Shown here piece after piece: positions 1 through 5,692 of a stretch of 29,672 nucleotides of DNA (the stretch's first letter is position 1; each line of letters opens with the position of its first letter). The stretch spans positions 1 to 29,672 of the forward strand of contig CAZSNT010000133.1 of the NCBI GenBank assembly GCA_964607765.1, read 5' to 3'. The position numbers and the translations under genes were made by a program. The notes beneath the pieces are model-generated. The model was given only the letters and a program-made list of their open reading frames with translations, had not been told where the DNA came from and searched no databases. Source of the DNA: CAZSNT01 sp964607765 (GTDB taxonomy: Bacteria; Verrucomicrobiota; Lentisphaeria; Oligosphaerales; JABHEG01).

Positions 1-1
1 A

Positions 2-694
2 TTCTACTGCACCCAGCCGCAGGCCTTGGTCCTCGAGGCGAATGGCCAGTTCGTGGCCGACCTCGACATTACTGCTTCGGACGATTGGCAGAGCATGGTC
101 ATTCGGGCTGACCAACTCAAGCACAAGGCGCATGGATTCGCCTTGGGAAAATGGGCGGATGTGACCAGCCTCGCCATCAAGCCGAAGCACGGCGCCGACA
201 TCACCAAAGTCGTCTTTGCCAATCTCAAATGGACCATCCCACCGTCGCCAACGCCGAAAACGGCGAAACCAGACGAACAGGGAAGGACCTACCTGACCCA
301 GGCCATGGCCAGCAAGGTCGACAGCTTCTGGCGCGTGATGGCGGACAAGTCGGTCGAGGGCAAGCAGAAGATCAGCGTCGGCGGCACGACCTACGAACGT
401 GGCCTCGGGGTGCATGCCAACTCCGAGATCGTCTTCCCGCTCGACGGCACGTTCAAGACCTTCCACGTCGTCCCCGGCCCCGACGACGCCCATCGTGGTC
501 TGATCGAGATGAAGATCCTCGTCGACGGCAAGGAGGTCTTCGCCACTGGCAAAGTGAACAGCCCGGGCTTCAAGGCAAGAGCCTTGGAGATCCCGCTGGG
601 CGGCGCCAAGTCCCTGACCCTGATCGTGACCGACGCCGGCGACGGTCGCGGCGGCGACCACGCCAGCTGGGCCGATGCGTACCTGCTGAAATGA
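2..694 (+). CDS. C-terminal part of a secreted NPCBM-domain protein (5' end outside window)
   Basis: The reading frame is already open at base 2 and runs to TGA at 692-694, so this is the 3' end of a larger gene. Codons before the TTG at 26 continue the same protein. The last ~135 residues look like an NPCBM/NEW2 galactose-binding-like domain: YERGLGVHANSEIVFPL, then a FHVVPGPDD segment, VLVDGKEVF-like strands and a terminal WADAYLLK. Before it lies a beta-rich segment (DDWQSMVIRADQL, VVFANLKW) and a Pro/Lys linker of about 15 residues. NPCBM domains usually sit on secreted glycoside hydrolases and bind carbohydrate, so this is probably the targeting tail of an exported glycan-active enzyme. 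The catalytic part is not visible, so the enzyme class is unknown. A tandem stop (TGATGA) ends it, and a sulfatase remnant follows directly. Confidence 0.8.
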   Translation, partial: FYCTQPQALVLEANGQFVADLDITASDDWQSMVIRADQLKHKAHGFALGKWADVTSLAIKPKHGADITKVVFANLKWTIPPSPTPKTAKPDEQGRTYLTQAMASKVDSFWRVMADKSVEGKQKISVGGTTYERGLGVHANSEIVFPLDGTFKTFHVVPGPDDAHRGLIEMKILVDGKEVFATGKVNSPGFKARALEIPLGGAKSLTLIVTDAGDGRGGDHASWADAYLLK

Positions 695-712
695 TGACTC
701 ACATTTCGCAGT

Positions 713-988
713 TGGATTCGCGAAGCCTATTTCCAGAGCATTACATGTCTGGATCAGGCAGTGGGACGTGTGCTTGATTGTCTGGAAGAGAAAGGAATTC
801 TGGACAGCACACTGATCATCTTCACCAGCGACCATGGTGAGATGTTGCAGGACAAGGGCTACTACAGCAAACAGGTCCCTTACGACAGCTCCGTGCGCGT
901 CCCGATGCTGGTGAAATACCCGGCAGAGCACGCGCTGCCCGAAGGTGTTGGTCCTGGTACGCGAGACCCCGGCGCCGGATATCTTTGA
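713..988 (+). pseudogene. Sulfatase remnant (internal/C-terminal fragment)
   Basis: An open segment encodes REAYFQSITCLDQAVGRV, then LDSTLIIFTSDHGEML and a VRVPMLVKYP stretch. These match the conserved mid-to-late part of type I sulfatases (alkaline phosphatase superfamily), including the metal-binding DHG. The N-terminal half with the C-x-P-x-R formylglycine site is absent. The similarity starts before any plausible start codon; the GTG at 761 falls inside the conserved region. The frame ends at 986-988. Shifting by one base near 944 gives a tail ending PDIFD, which resembles the DIxPT strand of sulfatases, so a frameshift is likely. I read this as a dead fragment, not a short gene. It lies in the same frame as the NPCBM gene, only ~20 bases after its stop codons, which suggests a deletion junction. 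Confidence 0.8.
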
Positions 989-1013
989 TTAAAGCAAAAG
1001 GGAGACCTCAAGA

Positions 1014-1454
1014 ATGAACAGCATGATCAAGTGCATAGTCGTCGTATTGCTCACAGCCATCCTCACGCTTGGTGCTGCGTTCATGATTGGGCCGCAGATT
1101 ATGATCATCGTGCCGGTAGCCATCGTGGCAGGAATTGTCTTTGCCGCCCGGCGCTCCTTCCTCTCATTGGTCTGCTTTGGCTATCCCTTCACCTTTGGCC
1201 TGGTCTCAGCATACATCGGTTGTTCAGAGGTGACCGACTACGAGCGCACTTCGGCCTTTGCCGTTTCAATGGTCATTGGAGTGGCGGGCGCTGGCCTGAT
1301 GGCGGCGGGCCTGTGGAAGACACTGTCCAATAGAACCGCCAGAACAGAGCCTGGCCGGGTCGGAACAAGACCGGTGGACGATGACGGGCGACGAGTAGGG
1401 TGGACGATTGGGGAACCGGATTCCGGCATCGTAGACCCTAATCGTCGAGCGTAA
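1014..1454 (+). CDS. Small membrane protein, four predicted helices, function unknown
   Basis: The 146-residue product is not one I recognise. Hydrophobic segments at about residues 5-25, 27-46, 48-68 and 80-101 suggest four membrane helices. A polar tail of ~45 residues follows, rich in Arg, Asp and Gly. The ATG at 1014 has an AAAGGGAG ribosome site ending nine bases upstream, which supports the start. The tail composition differs from the membrane part, and its DNA (about 1340-1454) contains inverted repeats (GACGATT at 1403-1409 with AATCGTC at 1440-1446, and CCGGA/TCCGG at 1416-1426). The last residues may therefore derive from repeat sequence the gene has run into. No partner gene points to a role. 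Confidence 0.6.
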   Translation: MNSMIKCIVVVLLTAILTLGAAFMIGPQIMIIVPVAIVAGIVFAARRSFLSLVCFGYPFTFGLVSAYIGCSEVTDYERTSAFAVSMVIGVAGAGLMAAGLWKTLSNRTARTEPGRVGTRPVDDDGRRVGWTIGEPDSGIVDPNRRA

Positions 1455-1591
1455 TCGTCAACCGAACCGAACGAACCACATATCAAGCTCTCGCACCGGA
1501 CGCTGTGGGCACGGCGCCGGTAGAGAGCGGCGTTATGTCCCTTGCAGGGCGCAAGACACAAGAAGATTGCGGCCGGCCTCTTTTTTTTTGT

Positions 1592-1723
1592 GACTCGCGA
1601 CTCTCGACTAGCGACTCGCGATTGAGCCGGCCAATGACTTAACGACCGGGGCCTCTTGGAGGACCTGCAGTAATTCATGCCGCCCGAAGACAGTCGCTGG
1701 TCGCGCGTCGCGAGTCGCGAGTC
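1592..1723. repeat. Inverted copies of a GACTCGCGAC-type repeat
   Basis: GACTCGCGACTCTCGAC at 1592-1608 is followed by a second GCGACTCGCGA (1611-1621). The complementary form GTCGCGAGTCGCGAGTC lies at 1707-1723. The outer 12 bases pair perfectly and the arms agree at about 16 of 19 positions. The unit is built on the self-complementary core TCGCGA, so it can also fold locally. GGCCGGCC and a T9 run sit just outside the left arm (1571-1589). Confidence 0.65.
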
Positions 1724-1908
1724 CTCCACAAGGCGGCAACAAGAACGATCACATACCAATGGCATTCTGCGGAGCTCCTATCGTCGCCCGCAGATGCCTG
1801 CGTTGGCAGATGATGACTGGGCCCCAGATGATTGATGGTTTGGCTGCGCGCGTTTGATCGTGCCGTGCCGGGAGTGATCAGTCAATGTCACTGAAGTAGG
1901 CGGCTCCC

Positions 1909-1989
1909 GAAGATCAGGGCGAAGGAGTAGGGCGAAAGATCAAGGTACGCCACCCTCATCTTTTGCCCTGATCTTTTGCCCTAATCTTC
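1909..1989. repeat. Long hairpin, 33-base arms with an internal tandem repeat
   Basis: The left arm 1909-1941 and the reverse complement of 1957-1989 agree at 26 of 33 positions, separated by a 15-base loop. Each arm is itself two copies of a ~16-base unit of the form GAT-AGGGCAAAA (right arm written as its complement). Most mismatches are A/G, so many would still pair as G-U in RNA. No coding frame or T-tract goes with it. It looks like a dispersed palindromic element, though a structured RNA is possible. Confidence 0.75.
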
Positions 1990-1999
1990 CGGGCATGGC

Positions 2000-2035
2000 T
2001 CCGCCAGCAACTTGCTTCTGGCGGACCCCGCGGGG
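2000..2035. repeat. Hairpin TCCGCCAG/CTGGCGGA plus adjacent CCCCGCGGGG palindrome
   Basis: TCCGCCAG (2000-2007) and CTGGCGGA (2018-2025) are perfect complements around a 10-base loop whose sequence (AGCAACTTGCT across the junction) is also palindromic. CCCCGCGGGG (2026-2035) follows at once. There is no run of T, so a classical terminator is unlikely. Confidence 0.6.
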
Positions 2036-2087
2036 CGGGGCCGCAGAGCATTGCATTCTGACATCAAAGGTGGTCCTGCTGACCGAC

Positions 2088-2118
2088 TTGCATCCGCTTC
2101 ACGAAGCAGGCATAGTAT
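2088..2118 (+). promoter_or_regulatory. Possible sigma70-type promoter of the antitoxin-toxin pair
   Basis: TTGCAT (2088-2093) and TAGTAT (2113-2118) are separated by 19 bases, somewhat wide. They lie 31 bases before the antitoxin ATG at 2149, which has an ACGGAGA ribosome site just upstream. Weak evidence, based only on hexamer likeness and position. Confidence 0.3.
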
Positions 2119-2148
2119 GTTAGAACGCTGTTCTTACGGAGACATGGC

Positions 2149-2355
2149 ATGATCAAGCATCTTCAGAAGATTGGCAATAGCCGTGGCATCGTGCTGGATC
2201 GCCCCATTCTGGAGCTACTGAATGTACCCCCTGATGGGGCCTTTGAGGTGACGCCACGGAAGGGCGGTCTTTTCCTCCGGCCGGTTACGGCCGAGGAGGC
2301 CTACGAGAGGGTGGCCAAGAAACATCGGAAATCGCTGGACAAGCTTGCCCGATGA
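2149..2355 (+). CDS. AbrB/MazE-type antitoxin
   Basis: This 68-residue protein starts IKHLQKIGNSRGIVLDRPIL, the swapped-hairpin AbrB/SpoVT/MazE DNA-binding fold (K-x-GNS-x-G signature at residues 6-12). A typical second strand pair follows (FEVTPRKGGLFLRPV), then a basic, helical C-terminal tail (EAYERVAKKHRKSLDKL) of the kind that docks on a partner toxin. Its TGA overlaps the ATG of the next gene by four bases (ATGA at 2352), so the two are translationally coupled. Antitoxins of this fold bind their own promoter and repress it, usually together with the toxin. The role is inferred from fold and partner and is quite secure. Confidence 0.88.
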   Translation: MIKHLQKIGNSRGIVLDRPILELLNVPPDGAFEVTPRKGGLFLRPVTAEEAYERVAKKHRKSLDKLAR

Positions 2356-2753
2356 CCGAAGAGCCCTACTTCATCACCCTCGAAGAGGCCATGCTCTTCC
2401 ACCGGGAGGAGATCAAGCGGGCAGGAGGAGCAGAAGGCATCCGTGATCAGGATGGATTGGCGGGGGCACTTGCGGCGCCACAGGCCGCCTTTGGCGGCTC
2501 CTACCTGCTGGCGGATGTGTTCGAGATGGCGGCCGCTTACGTAGAGTCGATCTGTGCCCGCCATCCGTTCATCGACGGCAACAAGAGAGCAGGAACAGCC
2601 TGCGCTCTTGTTTTTCTTCTTCTGAACGGCTACGAGATCGACGAGGAGTACGACGAGGAACTTGCTGACCGAGTTCTCGATCTGGTCACGCATCAGACGG
2701 ACAGGGAGGACCTGGCCGATTACTTCCGGGAGAGGTCACGGGAAGCTGATTAA
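2352..2753 (+). CDS. doc: Doc-type Fic-domain toxin
   Basis: The 133-residue product carries the Fic signature HPFIDGNKRAG at residues 71-81 (His71, Asp75, Asn77, Lys78, Arg79), in the form typical of Doc proteins. It also has the Doc-like start (YFITLEEAMLFHREEI) and the IRDQDGLAGALAAPQ segment before the motif. Its length is close to phage P1 Doc (126 residues). Doc transfers a phosphate to elongation factor EF-Tu and so stops translation; Doc proteins differ from AMP-transferring Fic enzymes by the Lys in the motif, which is present here. The gene overlaps the upstream antitoxin gene by four bases. In P1 the antitoxin is Phd; here it is an AbrB-type protein, a partner swap seen in other genomes. 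All motif residues are intact, so the toxin is probably active. Confidence 0.92.
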   Translation: MTEEPYFITLEEAMLFHREEIKRAGGAEGIRDQDGLAGALAAPQAAFGGSYLLADVFEMAAAYVESICARHPFIDGNKRAGTACALVFLLLNGYEIDEEYDEELADRVLDLVTHQTDREDLADYFRERSREAD

Positions 2754-3240
2754 ACCAGAACGAGCCCCGTGCACCGGACTTCGTGACCTCAGCCGGTGAT
2801 GGGCATGTTCGGCGAGGCATGATGACGACATGGGAATGGCCGGGCGAAGTTGATCGTCGTCGCGATCTTTGTCACGATCTTCGTCGATCGGCATCGTTGT
2901 CACGATCCTCGTCTTCATCGTCGTCGATCCTGGTCGGGACAATGACCGGGACGATGATCCCGAAGACAACGATCAGGACAATGATCGGGACGATGATCCC
3001 GAAGACAACGATCAGGACAATGATCGGGACGAAGATGGGGAGGACAACGATCGGGACAATGATCGGGACGAAGATGGGGAGGACGACGATCGGGACAATG
3101 ATCGGGACGAAGATGGGATGCCGAACGAATCGATCGAGCGGCGGCCCATGCAGATGGGAAGTTGACGAAAGAGGAAATGGCAACAGAGTAGAGCCGTTCA
3201 GTTCAGGTCGAAGAAGTCCCCGGCGAGACGGTGGCGCGTG
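2754..3240. other. Gene-free stretch with repeat array
   Basis: Apart from the 39-bp repeat array and its diverged inverted counterpart (about 2855-3117) I see no supported gene. Frames open on both strands here arise from the repeats: they have weak starts, no ribosome sites and extreme composition. The last ~120 bases lead into the ankyrin gene and show no clear promoter. Confidence 0.55.
2855..3117. repeat. 39-bp tandem repeat (four units) preceded by a diverged inverted copy
   Basis: Units lie at 2950-2988, 2989-3027, 3028-3066 and 3067-3105, with a partial fifth (3106-3117) and a part unit before (2938-2949). Units 1 and 2 are identical. Units 3 and 4 differ from each other by one base and replace CGATGATCCCGAAGAC by CGAAGATGGGGAGGAC. 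The period is 13 codons. Upstream bases 2855-2937 read as a degenerate reverse complement of the same unit (CACGATCTTCGTC, CACGATCCTCGTC), so the whole could fold as a long imperfect hairpin. Confidence 0.8.
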
Positions 3241-4629
3241 ATGAGGAAGACAATTGGGTCCATCTGCCTGGCTGCGCTTGTTGCCACAGGCATCCAGGCG
3301 GCAACTCCGGACATGTGGGAGGCCGTTGCGGCAGGAGAGCTGGATGCGATCAAGGAGCATCTTGCAGCCGGCGTCGACGTGAACGCCCCGATGATGCGGC
3401 CAGGCGTTCCCGGCTCAGGCGCTACGCCGCTGCACCTCGCGGCGGCGACCGGGCAGCTTGACGCGGCCCGACTGCTTTTGAAAAAGGGCGCCAGTCTCAA
3501 GGCCAAGGCAGCAGACGAGCACCACGGCACGCCCCTGCACTGGGCCGCATTCGTCGGCAACCTGGCAAGCGTCAAGTTCCTCATCCAGATGGGAGCCGAG
3601 CCAAAGGCCAAGGACAAGAATGGCTACACGCCGCTGGACGCGGCCCACAACGAAACAGCGCCGAGCGGCGATCGGCTCGCTCTCATCAAACTGCTAGGGG
3701 GAGAACCCCGGCCTCGCCCGAAGCTGGAGGCACGCGTGATGCCGACCCCTTTCCGGGGAGCCTACTTCAAGAACGGCCAGATCTACGTCAACACGTATGG
3801 CGCGCCGGAAGGCAAGCCGATTACGTCCGGGCACCAGGATTTCAAACCGTCGTGGTCGAAGACCGGCGACATGCTCGTCTTCTTCCGTCGCTTGAAGCAT
3901 CACCCGGTCACCGTCAACTGGATCACCCGGATCTGTGTGATTCGGGCCGACGGCACAGGCTTTCACCCGCTCACCAACGGCACGCACACCGACTTCAATC
4001 AGACTTGGACGCGCGACGGTACGAACACGCCTATCTGGAACCGGAAGAACCCCGCAAACGGCAGTTTTTATGTCATGGCAAGCGAGGTCGGCGCCAAGCC
4101 CGGGGAGGAGATCTCGCTCACCGACAAGCGCTACCACACCTGGGCCTACACCTGCCTGAAGGACGGGCGCATCCTCGTCCAGTGCGCCCACCCGGAACAG
4201 GGCTGGGGCTACTTCCTCATGACGCCCAACCCCGGCGGCAGACCTCGCTTTCAGCGCATCGACTGCGCGATGGCGAAGCAAGGGCTACTGGATCGCGTCA
4301 GCTTGTCGCCCAGCGAAACGCGCGTCTGTTTCGAGTTTCAGTACGGGCACAAGTACAAGGACACGGGGCGTGCTCTCTACATTGCCGACTTCGATGCGAA
4401 GACGCCTGCCATCACCAACACAGAGCCCTTTGCCAACGACGTCATGAAACCGCATTGGTATGCGTATCCGAGGTGGACCAAGGACGAGTCGGCCATCGTC
4501 TACCACGCCAACCGAACCGGTAAGGGCGAGCTCTTCCTCTACACGCCTGAAGACGGATCAACGCGGAAGGTCTCCACAGATGACGGCGCAGACTACCGCT
4601 ATCCGCACTGTGAGGATACGCCGAAATGA
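3241..4629 (+). CDS. Secreted ankyrin-repeat protein with TolB/PD40-like propeller
   Basis: The start is ATG 3241, or the adjacent in-frame GTG 3238; no strong ribosome site decides. Residues 1-20 form a signal peptide ending IQAATP. Residues ~24-145 hold three to four ankyrin repeats (ATPLHLAAATGQLDAARLLL, GTPLHWAAFVGNLASVKFLI, GYTPLDAAHNE). From ~160 to the end come WD40-like PD40 blades as in TolB or oligogalacturonate-lyase-like proteins: FKPSWSKTGDMLVFF, CVIRADGTGFHPLTNG, PRWTKDESAIVYHA, GELFLYTPEDG. Such propellers scan or bind ligands and some cleave sugars, but I see no firm catalytic motif. The joining of ankyrin repeats to this propeller in an exported protein is uncommon. The stop overlaps the start of the aldo/keto reductase gene (ATGA at 4626), so the two form an operon. 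Confidence 0.82.
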   Translation: MRKTIGSICLAALVATGIQAATPDMWEAVAAGELDAIKEHLAAGVDVNAPMMRPGVPGSGATPLHLAAATGQLDAARLLLKKGASLKAKAADEHHGTPLHWAAFVGNLASVKFLIQMGAEPKAKDKNGYTPLDAAHNETAPSGDRLALIKLLGGEPRPRPKLEARVMPTPFRGAYFKNGQIYVNTYGAPEGKPITSGHQDFKPSWSKTGDMLVFFRRLKHHPVTVNWITRICVIRADGTGFHPLTNGTHTDFNQTWTRDGTNTPIWNRKNPANGSFYVMASEVGAKPGEEISLTDKRYHTWAYTCLKDGRILVQCAHPEQGWGYFLMTPNPGGRPRFQRIDCAMAKQGLLDRVSLSPSETRVCFEFQYGHKYKDTGRALYIADFDAKTPAITNTEPFANDVMKPHWYAYPRWTKDESAIVYHANRTGKGELFLYTPEDGSTRKVSTDDGADYRYPHCEDTPK

Positions 4630-5654
4630 GCGAAGGACGCCGAACGGGCGCAAGCATCCCACGACGCGAGTTCCTGAGAACGGCTGCGGCGACTCCCGCG
4701 GCTCTGACAGGGGCGGCCGCCGCCAGCGACCGGTTTGGAGCCCGTGGCGGTCTCCCCGTCCGTGTATTCGGCAAGACCGGCCTCAGGCTGCCGATTCTCG
4801 CTTTCGGCGGCGCAGCCCTGGTGCGGGAGTTTGGCAACACCCTATCCCGCGGGGATCGCGTGGCGTTGGTGCGATACGCCTTCGACCGCGGCATCCGCTA
4901 CTTCGACACCGCCGGCAACTACACGGAGAGCCAGTCCATACTGGGAGAAGCGTTGCGGGACAAACGCAACAGGATCTGCCTTGTCTCCAAGGTCGAGACG
5001 ACCAACCCCGCCCGCGTTCGCCCCCAAGTCGAGAAATCCATGCGCGAGCTGCAGACCGATCACCTCGATGCAATCCTGATTCACGGCACGCCGGGAATCC
5101 AGCAGATGTCGGTGAAACGGGCGATGCAGATCCACGCCGAGCTCGTCAAGCTGCGCGACGAACGCGTGACCAGCTTCATCGGTTTGTCGGCCCATGGCTA
5201 TTTCGACAAAGCCCTGGCGCTGATCGGCTCTGGCGGTTTTGACATGTGCATGCTCTCGTACGGTTACATTCCGCGCGGACACGACCAGATCTTCTCCAAG
5301 CGCACGATCGAGCTGCGTGAAGCCTGCCTGGCCAAGGCCCACGAACTGAACATGGGCATCGCAGCGATGAAGGTCATCGGCGCTGGTGTGCTGGGCGGAT
5401 GGGCGTCCCACATCGTGCCGGCATATGACGGCAAACGCATCCGGAAAATGCCCGGCGCCGCCATCCGCTGGGCCTTGCAGGACGAGCGGATCGACCTTCT
5501 TGTCATCGGCATGCGGCTGCGCCAAGAAATCGACCACAACATCGGGAGCCTCACCCGCGACACCATCTACACCGCTGGTGATCGGACGTTGCTGAGGGAC
5601 TACTGTGCCAAGGCGTACCAGACCAGCGCGATCAAGGACTTGAGGGTGGAGTGA
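4626..5654 (+). CDS. Tat-exported aldo/keto reductase
   Basis: The 342-residue protein begins with a twin-arginine signal (RREFLRTAAATPAALTGAAAA, about residues 16-36), so it is folded in the cytoplasm and exported with its cofactor bound. The (beta/alpha)8 aldo/keto reductase fold starts at VRVFGKTGLRLPILAFGG. The catalytic tetrad is complete: Asp94 and Tyr99 in FDTAGNY, Lys122 in LVSKVE and His153 in LIHG. The family reduces or oxidises carbonyl/alcohol groups of sugars with NAD(P)H. Tat-exported members are common in PVC bacteria next to sugar-degrading genes, but the substrate cannot be read from sequence. It is coupled to the ankyrin/propeller gene by a four-base overlap and converges on the propeller gene P1 with 38 bases between them. 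No C-terminal Fe-S motif is present. Confidence 0.9.
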   Translation: MSEGRRTGASIPRREFLRTAAATPAALTGAAAASDRFGARGGLPVRVFGKTGLRLPILAFGGAALVREFGNTLSRGDRVALVRYAFDRGIRYFDTAGNYTESQSILGEALRDKRNRICLVSKVETTNPARVRPQVEKSMRELQTDHLDAILIHGTPGIQQMSVKRAMQIHAELVKLRDERVTSFIGLSAHGYFDKALALIGSGGFDMCMLSYGYIPRGHDQIFSKRTIELREACLAKAHELNMGIAAMKVIGAGVLGGWASHIVPAYDGKRIRKMPGAAIRWALQDERIDLLVIGMRLRQEIDHNIGSLTRDTIYTAGDRTLLRDYCAKAYQTSAIKDLRVE

Positions 5655-5692
5655 CGCAAGGCGAGGAGGGGACAGGCTTCTTTCCGACGGCC

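Larger units (their letters stand above)
1455..2148. other. Gene-free stretch with four inverted-repeat structures
   Basis: I see no convincing gene in these ~690 bases. They hold a T9 run (1581-1589), inverted CGCGAGTC-rich arms (1592-1610 and 1705-1723), a long 33-base-arm hairpin (1909-1989), an 8-bp-stem hairpin (2000-2025), a 10-bp palindrome (2026-2035) and, at the end, the likely promoter of the toxin-antitoxin pair. The stacking of unrelated palindromes suggests dispersed intergenic repeats. Confidence 0.6.

Noticed and set aside
1571..1590. Rho-independent terminator at GGCCGGCC plus T9
   Set aside because: The GC palindrome has no loop, so it cannot form a normal hairpin. The nearest gene ends more than 100 bases upstream. 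Kept only as part of the repeat cluster.
2950..3117. CRISPR array
   Set aside because: The 39-bp units are directly joined with no spacers.
2872..3360. Minus-strand frame with repeated IFVPIIVPIVV, resembling a membrane protein
   Set aside because: It is the tandem repeat read backwards. There is no ribosome site and it overlaps the start of the ankyrin gene.
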